In this document: positions 47,202 through 54,066 of the stretch, one piece after another
Position numbering within the stretch: position 1 is the first letter of the stretch
How the letters are laid out: each line of letters opens with the position of its first letter
Origin: Chryseobacterium candidae
GTDB lineage: Bacteria; Bacteroidota; Bacteroidia; Flavobacteriales; Weeksellaceae
Direction: 5' to 3'
Assembly: GCF_004916905.1 (NCBI RefSeq)
Contig: NZ_SDLV01000003.1
Coordinates: 62,001 to 126,000 of the forward strand
DNA: 64,000 bases
Notes under the pieces: generated by a model
Told to the model about the DNA's origin: nothing
Database searches by the model: none
The model's input: only the letters and a program-made list of their open reading frames with translations
Made by a program: the position numbers and the translations under genes

Positions 47202-47969
47202 ATGTTGATAGAAAGTTTTCAAAACGATAAAATAAAAAATGTCACTAAGCTTCTTACTGACAACAGGTTTCGTAAAAAATCAAAAGTTTTTGTAGTAGAA
47301 GGACAGCAGGAAAATGAAAGAGCCATGCAGTATGATTTTGAGCCGCTGGAGTTCTTTATCTCTGAAAATATCTTTAAAGGAACTCTTCCCGATGGAAAAA
47401 TCCATTATGTAAGTGAGAAGGTATATGAAAAAATCGCTTACAGAGGAAGTTCCGAAGGAATTATCGGCATTTACCATACCAAAGAAAATTCACTTTCATC
47501 ATTTGTTCCTAAAAAAGATTCTACGGTAATTATTGTTGAAGGTGTAGAAAAGCCAGGAAATCTTGGTGCTATTTTAAGAAGCTGTGAAGCTTTTGGAGTG
47601 GATGCACTGATTGTTGCTGACGGAAAAACTGATTTCTACAATCCTAATGTAATCAGATCCAGTGTTGGCTGCCTTTTCGGGATGGAAGTATATCAGGCTG
47701 AAAACGAAGAAACATTGGAATTCCTTCAAAAAAACAGTTTTAATATCTATACAACGATTATGGACGAAAGTGCTGAAGATCTTTATAAGAGAGATTTCAG
47801 ACAGCGTTCTGCGGTATTATTCGGTACGGAACATTCCGGACTGAGTGATTTCTGGATCGGAAAAGGAAAAAACACGCTTATTCCTATGGCAGGAAGTATT
47901 GATTCATTAAATCTGAGTAATGCTGTGGCTATTACGTGTTATGAATCTCTGAAGCAAAAGAAGGGATAG
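47202..47969 (+). CDS. SpoU/TrmH-family RNA 2'-O-methyltransferase
   Basis: Knotted methyltransferase that modifies a ribose of tRNA or rRNA with S-adenosylmethionine. The 255 residues have an N-terminal substrate-binding domain (FRKKSKVFVVEGQQENERAM) and the SPOUT domain with the three motifs: motif 1 EGVEKPGNLGAILRSCEAFG near 107-126 with the catalytic Arg, motif 2 LFGTEHSGLS near 207, and motif 3 IPMAGSIDSLNLSNAVAIT near 226. The target nucleotide cannot be read from the sequence. It is a single gene, with the Ala-rich lipoprotein convergent downstream. Confidence 0.93.
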   Translation: MLIESFQNDKIKNVTKLLTDNRFRKKSKVFVVEGQQENERAMQYDFEPLEFFISENIFKGTLPDGKIHYVSEKVYEKIAYRGSSEGIIGIYHTKENSLSSFVPKKDSTVIIVEGVEKPGNLGAILRSCEAFGVDALIVADGKTDFYNPNVIRSSVGCLFGMEVYQAENEETLEFLQKNSFNIYTTIMDESAEDLYKRDFRQRSAVLFGTEHSGLSDFWIGKGKNTLIPMAGSIDSLNLSNAVAITCYESLKQKKG

Positions 47970-48033
47970 ACTATTGGTCTTATTTTTTATAGTAAAGAGA
48001 TTACTTCACCTGCGGCCCGCAAATGACTAAACA

Positions 48034-48066
48034 TAAAAAAACCGTTTCACTGGGTGAAACGGTTCT
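48034..48066 (-). terminator. Terminator of the Ala-rich lipoprotein gene
   Basis: AACCGTTTCAC and GTGAAACGGTT form an 11-bp stem; on the minus strand a T run follows. It may also act on the plus strand for the methyltransferase gene. Confidence 0.88.
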
Positions 48067-48090
48067 TTTATTGTTAAGCGTATGCTAGAA

Positions 48091-48408
48091 TTATTTCTTA
48101 GCAGCATCAGCAGCTCCTTTAGCAGCATCAGCAGCACCTTTAGCAGCATCAGCAGCACCTTTAGCAGCATCTTTAGCAACTTCAGCACCAGCAGCAGTAG
48201 TAGCAGCAGCAGCATCTTTAGTAGCTTCTACAGCAGTAGTTGCAGCAGAATCAACAACTTTAGCAGCTGAATCAGAAACTACAGCAGCAGAATCAGCTAC
48301 AGTAGCAGCAGCAGAATCAGTTGTACCTTCAGTAGCAGTAGCTTCAGTTTTTTTACAAGCAACTAGAGAGATTGCAGCGATAGCAGCTACGAATAATGAC
48401 TTTTTCAT
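48091..48408 (-). CDS. Ala-rich repeat lipoprotein
   Basis: The 105 residues begin with a lipoprotein signal (MKKSLFVAAIAAISLVAC, lipobox Cys18). The mature part is almost only Ala, Asp, Lys, Thr, Ser and Val in heptad-like blocks such as TKDAAAATTAAGAEVAKDAA and closes with three identical AAKGAAD units. It should form one long amphipathic alpha-helix, as in LEA-like or Lpp-like stress proteins. Three 21-bp DNA repeats (48101-48163) encode the end, so copy number may vary. A -7 box TACCTTTG (minus strand, 48478-48485) lies about 70 bases upstream. Confidence 0.82.
   Translation of the reverse strand: MKKSLFVAAIAAISLVACKKTEATATEGTTDSAAATVADSAAVVSDSAAKVVDSAATTAVEATKDAAAATTAAGAEVAKDAAKGAADAAKGAADAAKGAADAAKK
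48101..48163. repeat. Three 21-bp tandem repeats in the Ala-rich lipoprotein gene
   Basis: Units at 48101-48121, 48122-48142 and 48143-48163 differ by only one base (CTCC versus CACC) and each encodes seven residues (AAKGAAD-type). A truncated fourth copy follows. Confidence 0.9.
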
Positions 48409-48477
48409 AATAAATTAAATTTAATTTTGTTAATATTGTTTTATAAAATTTTCTTCTGTTCTGTTATTTGAACAAGA

Positions 48478-48485
48478 CAAAGGTA
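48478..48485 (-). promoter_or_regulatory. -7 box of the Ala-rich lipoprotein gene
   Basis: TACCTTTG on the minus strand, 69 bases before the ATG at 48408. It is identical to the -7 box of the divergent gene at 48524-48531. Confidence 0.5.
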
Positions 48486-48499
48486 GAGCAGTTAGAAAG

Positions 48500-48531
48500 T
48501 TTGTCTATGAAAAATAATTGTAATACCTTTG
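48500..48531 (+). promoter_or_regulatory. Promoter of the 48592 gene
   Basis: TTTG at 48500-48503 and TACCTTTG at 48524-48531 are 20 bases apart. The transcription start would lie near 48537, in the centre of the following inverted repeat. Confidence 0.7.
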
Positions 48532-48548
48532 TAAAATAGTTTTACAAA
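48528..48548. promoter_or_regulatory. Perfect 9-bp inverted repeat over a transcription start
   Basis: TTTGTAAAA (48528-48536) and TTTTACAAA (48540-48548) flank TAG. The repeat overlaps the -7 box and the predicted start of the 48592 transcript, the expected position of a repressor operator. Binding factor unknown. Confidence 0.6.
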
Positions 48549-48591
48549 AAAACATAGCTGATAATCAATAATTTAATTATTTTTTGAAAAA

Positions 48592-49773
48592 TTGACAGAT
48601 TTAGATCTATTACACTTTGAACAGCTAAAAAAGGATGTTCAGGGTCAATACTTAAAAGAATATACCCCTTCGCAGGATGACATATCCAAGTGGAAGGGTA
48701 TAGATATTATATATTTTCAGGAAGACCTTCGAAAAAAAGCGAAAGGTAACATTAGTGAAAAGTCATTTTACACTTATTTTAAAACTTCACCGGTTACTAA
48801 ATTACCAAGGATAGATATGCTCAATTTATTGAGTATTTATGCGGGTTATGACTCCTGGTATGAGTTCAAAAAGCAACATCTTTTTGCCGGCGAATTGCTG
48901 CAGGAAAATGAAAATTTTGATGAAGAAGATATGGATGAACTTGAAAAAACAGTTTCTTCAGCTCCCGAACTACCAAAAACTGAATTTCAGCCTAAAAAAG
49001 TTGAAATAAGCACCCAGGAAAACACTGATTTACAAAAATCAAATACTGAAAGTCAGACATTTACAAAAAACAAAGCGACAACAAATGAGATTGAAATTTC
49101 AGCTGTTCCGCCTAAGAAAAATTTCTTCAAAAAGAACGCCTGGGCACTTGTCACTTCAGTTTTGATTACCATTACCGGTCTTTTAGGATTTAAAGATGTA
49201 CTTTTTTCGAAAACTTATAAATATTGTTTCATTGATAAGGACAGAGGAGTTTCTGTGATCAATACCTTAGAAATAATGGTGGTGAAAGAAAACGAATCTC
49301 CGTTGATGTATAAAATAAAGCCCGGCGAGTGCTTCTATTATTCCAGCAAAGATAAAAATCTAAAAATGCGAATCAGTGCTCCTTTCTACGAGCCTCTGGA
49401 GGTCAACAGAAGCCTTGAAAATGCCCCTGAAGAAGAAAAAATAGAACTAAAGCCGGATGATTATAAGATGGCTGTGTATTATTTCTCTATAAAAGACATC
49501 AAAGGAGGGAATCCGGATGAGCAGGTTGCTCTTATTAAGCAGAAAAGAAATCAGCTGGAAAACCTGATCAGCAGCAATGCAGTCATTTATCAGGTGTATG
49601 ATAATGACACTTATGGCATTGAAAGGCTGGATAAACAGAAGTATATCACTCTGGTAACCACGCCAACAACCTCTCTGAAAAACCTGAATGTAATAGAAAT
49701 GAAAAAGGATATCAAAGGTAAAATTGTATCCATCAAATTTAAAATTGCTACCACAGATGAAAAGAATAAGTAA
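48592..49773 (+). CDS. Single-pass membrane protein of unknown function
   Basis: Family not recognised. The 393 residues start at a TTG codon (TDLDLLHFEQLKKD); the N-terminal 100 residues look like a small helical DNA- or protein-binding domain (DLRKKAKGNISEKSFYTYFK, IDMLNLLSIYAGYDSWYEFK). A low-complexity linker near 115-175 leads to one transmembrane segment near 185-205 (AWALVTSVLITITGLLGF) and a C-terminal domain near 210-385. This order, cytoplasmic sensor or regulatory domain, linker, membrane span and extracytoplasmic domain, recalls signalling proteins. The next gene overlaps by 17 bases. Confidence 0.7.
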   Translation: MTDLDLLHFEQLKKDVQGQYLKEYTPSQDDISKWKGIDIIYFQEDLRKKAKGNISEKSFYTYFKTSPVTKLPRIDMLNLLSIYAGYDSWYEFKKQHLFAGELLQENENFDEEDMDELEKTVSSAPELPKTEFQPKKVEISTQENTDLQKSNTESQTFTKNKATTNEIEISAVPPKKNFFKKNAWALVTSVLITITGLLGFKDVLFSKTYKYCFIDKDRGVSVINTLEIMVVKENESPLMYKIKPGECFYYSSKDKNLKMRISAPFYEPLEVNRSLENAPEEEKIELKPDDYKMAVYYFSIKDIKGGNPDEQVALIKQKRNQLENLISSNAVIYQVYDNDTYGIERLDKQKYITLVTTPTTSLKNLNVIEMKKDIKGKIVSIKFKIATTDEKNK

Positions 49774-50338
49774 TTTTTTAATTTTCACCGTGCTTCTGAC
49801 TTTAGTTATTGCCTGTAATAATAAAACCTCAGAGGTAAGCGACCTCGATAAACTACGAAACAGCAACAATGAAAAAAGCTATCCTGCCGTACAGATGGAT
49901 AGCATGCAGGCTATCAACTCCATCACCAAACAAAAAGTTCAGGAGCTTCTTGACCTGTCTACCCTCTATCTTAGTGGAAACAGGAATACGGAAATAGATA
50001 CTGTCATTTATTCTCAGATGGAAAGTTATTTTCACAAACCGGATTCTCTGACATTTAAAAGACTGCTGAAGGAACTGGACAGCATGAAAGCAAAAACAGC
50101 GAAAGTCAGCAATCTGAATGTATATAAAGAGTTTTATAAAAAAGATACATTAGACTACGCCAAGTTCAATGTGGAGTATTTTGATAATAAAAACAAGTCG
50201 CTGGGAAGCTTTGAAAAGAATGCACAATACATCTTATTGTCTACATCAAAGCTTAAAAAAGAATTTAAATTCTACTTTTTAGATTTTTATTCCAAGCCGC
50301 TCAAGAAAGACAGTACGTCTGTAGGAGTAACCAGATAG
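49757..50338 (+). CDS. Lipoprotein partner of the 48592 membrane protein
   Basis: Family not recognised. The 193 residues start with a lipoprotein signal (KRISNFLIFTVLLTLVIAC, lipobox IAC with Cys near 20), then a Ser/Asp-rich helical domain. The ATG at 49757 is chosen because it leads straight into the lipoprotein signal, and it overlaps the upstream gene by 17 bases, so the two are translationally coupled. The two products may act together at the inner membrane or periplasm. The 3' end overlaps the convergent cyclo-ligase gene by 52 bases. Confidence 0.72.
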   Translation: MKRISNFLIFTVLLTLVIACNNKTSEVSDLDKLRNSNNEKSYPAVQMDSMQAINSITKQKVQELLDLSTLYLSGNRNTEIDTVIYSQMESYFHKPDSLTFKRLLKELDSMKAKTAKVSNLNVYKEFYKKDTLDYAKFNVEYFDNKNKSLGSFEKNAQYILLSTSKLKKEFKFYFLDFYSKPLKKDSTSVGVTR

Positions 50339-50862
50339 TCCAGAGGAATATCATTTTCCCAGACATCATCCACATATTCATCGGGGTCAAAATAATTGAC
50401 TCCGATTTTTTTTGTCTCGGAAGAAATGCTTTGAAACAAGCCGTCATAGAATCCTTTACCGTATCCTACCCGATTTCCTTTTTTATCACAGTATAATAAA
50501 GGTGTAATCACATAATGAAAGTAATTTTCCCCTGAATCATCATTAGAAACAGGTTCTGAAATCCCCCAACTGTTGGTTTCAAAAACAGTATCTTCAAAAA
50601 TTTCAATAGCAATCAGCTTATCAGCTACAATTTTAGGCACATAAACCCGGATATTCTGTGCTAAAAAATAATCAATGAATATTTGGGTATCAATTTCCAT
50701 TCTTGCCGGAATCGGGATAAAAACATGCACTTTCTCCGATTCTTTCGGATTGAAATACTGAATGAAATTTTCAAAAATCTTTTGAGATAACAGGAAAGCC
50801 TCATCGGTAGACAAGGCCTTTCTTTTTTGGATATATTTTTTTCTAAGTTCAGCTTTCAGCAT
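50287..50862 (-). CDS. 5-formyltetrahydrofolate cyclo-ligase
   Basis: ATP-dependent enzyme that converts 5-formyl-THF to 5,10-methenyl-THF, returning it to the one-carbon pool. The 191 residues include the phosphate-binding LRKKYIQKRKALS near 5, IPIPARMEIDTQIFIDYF near 50 and the signature NRVGYGKGFYDGLF near 128. It follows the ferredoxin by 5 bases, as the last gene of the trhO-trhP-fdx run. Its 3' end overlaps the opposite-strand lipoprotein gene by 52 bases. Confidence 0.92.
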   Translation of the reverse strand: MLKAELRKKYIQKRKALSTDEAFLLSQKIFENFIQYFNPKESEKVHVFIPIPARMEIDTQIFIDYFLAQNIRVYVPKIVADKLIAIEIFEDTVFETNSWGISEPVSNDDSGENYFHYVITPLLYCDKKGNRVGYGKGFYDGLFQSISSETKKIGVNYFDPDEYVDDVWENDIPLDYLVTPTDVLSFLSGLE

Positions 50863-50867
50863 AATGA

Positions 50868-51098
50868 TTAAGTAATTCTTACAGAAATAATTTTCACAGG
50901 ACAGGCGTTTGCCGCTTTCTCCAAATGTTCAAATGCTTCCTGATCAGATGTTTTTAAAGTATAGAAGCCCTTTTTATCTACCGTCTTAAGCAATACTGAT
51001 TTGCCATCTTTTTTAGACATTCTAAAATATTCCGGAGCGAATTCAACACAGTAATTACAACCAATACATTTATCTCTTTGTAGTGTAGCAATGACCAT
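50868..51098 (-). CDS. Single-cluster [4Fe-4S] ferredoxin
   Basis: Small electron carrier. The 76 residues have Cys11, Cys14 and Cys17 (CIGCNYC) and Cys66 (ANACPVK), which suit one [4Fe-4S] cluster; the second four-cysteine set of 2[4Fe-4S] ferredoxins is absent. The gene shares one base with the U32 stop codon and precedes the cyclo-ligase by 5 bases. Position suggests it feeds electrons to the U32 hydroxylase. Confidence 0.9.
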   Translation of the reverse strand: MVIATLQRDKCIGCNYCVEFAPEYFRMSKKDGKSVLLKTVDKKGFYTLKTSDQEAFEHLEKAANACPVKIISVRIT

Positions 51099-52342
51099 TA
51101 CGCTTTAACAATTTTATATAATTTGTCACTTGCCCGTACACGGAAATTGGTAGGGAAAGTAATCACATCAGACTTTGTTGCCTTTTCAGCTCCTTCCTTC
51201 TTATCAACGATCATACTTTCGATGATCATTTCCTGTGATCCTGTAGTGGGCCCCTGTATAAGTACATTGTCTCCTACGGAAATATCATAGGCTTCAACCA
51301 CAAACTCTGCAATATTGGCTTTCGGATAGAAATGCCGCCCTTTTCCTATATAAACTTTCTTTTGTGTTGCACTGGAACCTGAGTTCGAAGACCAGTCACC
51401 CAGCTCCTGGCCAAGATAATATCCACTCCAGAAACCTCTATTGTATACGGTTTCCAGAAGTTTCATCCATTCATCAACTTTTTCCTGAGAAAATGTTCCT
51501 TCAGCAATACTGTCAATTGCTTCTCTATAACATTTTGTAACTGTTGCTACATATTCAGGTGCTCTTCCTCTTCCTTCTATCTTTAAGACTTTTACGCCGG
51601 CATCTACAATCTGATTCAGAAAACCAATGGTACAAAGGTCTTTGGGAGACATCATATATTCATTATCAAGTTCAATTTCAAAACCTGATTCCTGATCAAT
51701 CACAGTATATTTTTTTCGGCAGTTCTGTTTGCATGCGCCTCTGTTTGCAGAAGAATTATGAGAATGCAGGCTTAGATAACACTTCCCGGATACGGCCATA
51801 CATAAGGCACCATGCCCGAAAATTTCCACTTCAACAAGATTACCGGAAGGTCCTTTCACCTGATCTTTTTCAATCTGAGTACAGATTTTTTTGATCTGGC
51901 TGATACTTAATTCACGGCTCATCACCATTGTATCAGCAAAAAGAGCATAGAATTTTACGGTTTCAATATTGGTTATATTAATCTGCGTAGAAATATGCAC
52001 CTCCATGCCAATTTGTCTTGCATAAGAGATTACAGCCTGATCCATTGCAATTACAGCTGTAAGACCAGCTTCTTTAGCTTTATCTAAAAGTGTTCTGACG
52101 ATAGACAGATCATGATCATATATGATGGTGTTAAGGGTAAGATAGGTTCTTACTCCTTTTTCAGCACATCTTCTGGCGATTTCCGGCAGATCATCAATGG
52201 TAAAATTCATTGTTGCTCTTGCACGCATGTTGAGTTGCTCAACACCAAAATAGACAGAGTCAGCCCCATTATCTATAGCTGCCTGAAGTGATATGAAATC
52301 TCCTGCAGGAGACATCAATTCTATTGTTCCGCTTTTTGTCAT
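51098..52342 (-). CDS. trhP: U32-family tRNA uridine-34 hydroxylase, TrhP-like
   Basis: Peptidase U32-family RNA hydroxylase; TrhP forms 5-hydroxyuridine at tRNA wobble position 34 without oxygen, using prephenate. The 414 residues hold the TIM-barrel domain with IELMSPAGDFISLQAAI, ADSVYFGVEQLNMRARA, the U32 signature EIFGHGALCMAVSGKCYLS at 173-191, and four cysteines (181, 188, 204, 208) able to hold an iron-sulfur cluster. The C-terminal U32 domain, residues 332-414, is homologous to the end of the upstream TrhO. At this length it fits TrhP rather than the longer RlhA (23S rRNA hydroxylase), but RlhA-type activity is not excluded. Confidence 0.8.
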   Translation of the reverse strand: MTKSGTIELMSPAGDFISLQAAIDNGADSVYFGVEQLNMRARATMNFTIDDLPEIARRCAEKGVRTYLTLNTIIYDHDLSIVRTLLDKAKEAGLTAVIAMDQAVISYARQIGMEVHISTQINITNIETVKFYALFADTMVMSRELSISQIKKICTQIEKDQVKGPSGNLVEVEIFGHGALCMAVSGKCYLSLHSHNSSANRGACKQNCRKKYTVIDQESGFEIELDNEYMMSPKDLCTIGFLNQIVDAGVKVLKIEGRGRAPEYVATVTKCYREAIDSIAEGTFSQEKVDEWMKLLETVYNRGFWSGYYLGQELGDWSSNSGSSATQKKVYIGKGRHFYPKANIAEFVVEAYDISVGDNVLIQGPTTGSQEMIIESMIVDKKEGAEKATKSDVITFPTNFRVRASDKLYKIVKA

Positions 52343-52398
52343 TTTGAGTCCGGAATTACTAAGTTATTAAACAGAAATAATTTATTGAAAGTTCGGAA

Positions 52399-53760
52399 TT
52401 ATGCATTTTGTACAATTCTGTACAGCTTATCAGATAAGCGAACTCTGAATGGTAATGCAAAAGTAATCTGATCTCCTATATTTGCTGTTTCACAAGGACC
52501 TCCGTTAGCATAGATTTCAGTAATAGTAACCTCCTGCTCTCCTGTTGTAGGACCTGAAATTAATACTTTATCTCCAACTGACAGATCTTTATGCTCAATT
52601 AAAAACTGCGCAATTTTTGATTTTGAATAGTAATGCTCTGCTTTACCTATCAATTCTTTTTTAACAGCAATCTTCTGGCGGATATTTTTTGTTTCGGCTT
52701 TTGCTAAAGGCTTATCAGTTAAATCTCCTGAGTTTTTAAATTTCAGGGCATCGGATTTTCCTTTTCTGAATACTTTATTTCCAACCTGTAACCCTTTTCT
52801 TAGTTTCACCTGTTCTTCCCAAGGTAAATGGATGGTATCCAGACATTCTGCAGAACAGCAGTTTTCCATCGCTGCTTTACAATCATCACATTGGATAAAC
52901 AATAGATGACAGGCATCATTGGCACAATTGGTATGATTATCACAAGGTTTTCCGCACTGATGGCATTGTGCAATAATATCGTCTGTGATTCTCTCTCCTA
53001 AGCGGTGGTCAAATACGAAGTTTTTACCGATGAATTTACTTTTTATTCCTTCTTCTTTGATCTGGCGTGTATATTCAATGATACCTCCTTCCAGTTGATA
53101 TACATTTTTGAATCCCTGATGTTTGAAGTAAGCACTTGCTTTTTCACAACGGATTCCTCCGGTACAATACATCAGCAGGTTTTTATCTTCTTTAAAATCC
53201 TGCAGCTGTTCGTTAATAATAGGTAAACTTTCTCTGAAGTTTTCCACATCCGGAGTAATTGCTCCTTCAAAATGCCCAACTTCACTTTCGTAGTGATTTC
53301 TGAAATCTACAACAATGGTATTGGGATCTTCCAGCATATTATTGAATTCCTGAGCTTTTAAGTGAATTCCTTTATTGGTTACGTCAAAAGTCTCGTCATT
53401 CAAACCGTCAGCAACAATTTTATTTCTGACTTTTATGGTTAATTTTAAAAATGAGTAATTGTCATGGTCTACCGCTACGTTCAAACGGATTCCTTTCATG
53501 AAGTCATAAACTTCCAGCGTATCACGAAAAGCCTCAAACTGATCTGCAGGAACACTCATCTGAGCATTAATTCCTTCTGTTGCAACATAAATACGGCCAA
53601 GTGCATCCAGTGCATTCCAGGCTATAAATAATTCGTCGCGAAATTTTTTGGGATCTTCAATTTTGGCATACGCATAGAAAGACAAAGTAAGACGGTCTTT
53701 ACCGGCTTCATCAATAAGTTGAGCTCTTTCTTCTGCGCTTAAGGTGTTATACAGTTGCAT
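52399..53760 (-). CDS. trhO: Rhodanese-type tRNA uridine-34 hydroxylase TrhO with U32-type C-terminal domain
   Basis: Oxygen-dependent tRNA wobble-uridine hydroxylase. The 453 residues contain the TrhO N-terminal domain (1-110), the rhodanese domain with active loop CTGGIRCEKA (Cys199, Cys205), and a Cys-rich region at 266-306 with ten cysteines. The C-terminal domain, about 370-453, reads like the end of the neighbouring U32 protein (SVGDKVLISGPTTGEQE, FRVRLSDKLYRIV). Escherichia coli TrhO is roughly 350 residues and has no such domain. It is the first gene of the four-gene run, 56 bases upstream of trhP. Confidence 0.9.
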   Translation of the reverse strand: MQLYNTLSAEERAQLIDEAGKDRLTLSFYAYAKIEDPKKFRDELFIAWNALDALGRIYVATEGINAQMSVPADQFEAFRDTLEVYDFMKGIRLNVAVDHDNYSFLKLTIKVRNKIVADGLNDETFDVTNKGIHLKAQEFNNMLEDPNTIVVDFRNHYESEVGHFEGAITPDVENFRESLPIINEQLQDFKEDKNLLMYCTGGIRCEKASAYFKHQGFKNVYQLEGGIIEYTRQIKEEGIKSKFIGKNFVFDHRLGERITDDIIAQCHQCGKPCDNHTNCANDACHLLFIQCDDCKAAMENCCSAECLDTIHLPWEEQVKLRKGLQVGNKVFRKGKSDALKFKNSGDLTDKPLAKAETKNIRQKIAVKKELIGKAEHYYSKSKIAQFLIEHKDLSVGDKVLISGPTTGEQEVTITEIYANGGPCETANIGDQITFALPFRVRLSDKLYRIVQNA

Positions 53761-53794
53761 GCTATAAACGTTTTAAGTGAGAATAAAATTTTTG

Positions 53795-53802
53795 CAAAGG
53801 TA
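53795..53802 (-). promoter_or_regulatory. -7 box of trhO
   Basis: TACCTTTG on the minus strand, 34 bases before the trhO ATG. No -33 box at the usual distance. No promoter-like box is seen between trhO and trhP, which supports a single operon. Confidence 0.5.
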
Positions 53803-54020
53803 ATAATTTTTGAATTAAGTATATTTATGACACAAATCAAGAATAGTAAGTAATGACCTGTCTGCAATGAAAAAGAAATCACTTTACATCATGATTCTGC
53901 CATATTTTCTTTAATTTTTTTTTAAGTTTTGTTAACTCTGACATTAACAATTATGACATAAGACATAAAATGATATAATAGCCGTTAAATTTTAGTTAAA
54001 ATTGAAACATAGCATACTAA
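53803..54020. other. Spacer between trhO and the DegP-like gene
   Basis: AT-rich, with no recognisable gene on either strand. Contains only promoter sequence for the flanking divergent genes. Confidence 0.5.
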
Positions 54021-54047
54021 TTGCTTACTTATTTAACATTAAATTTG
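54021..54047 (+). promoter_or_regulatory. Candidate promoter of the DegP-like protease gene
   Basis: TTG at 54021-54023 and TAAATTTG at 54040-54047 are 16 bases apart, slightly shorter than normal. The transcription start would be near 54053, before the ATG at 54067 or 54100. Confidence 0.5.
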
Positions 54048-54066
54048 TTTACTCAAAAACATAAAA

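Noticed and set aside
48101..48163. Regular repeats that could suggest a CRISPR array
   Set aside because: They are contiguous, in frame and coding, with no spacers and no cas genes in the window.
48082..48270. Ser-rich open frame of 62 codons on the plus strand
   Set aside because: It is the opposite-strand reading of the Ala-rich repeats.
52343..52398. Separate promoter for trhP
   Set aside because: The 56-base spacer has no TAnnTTTG box on the minus strand.
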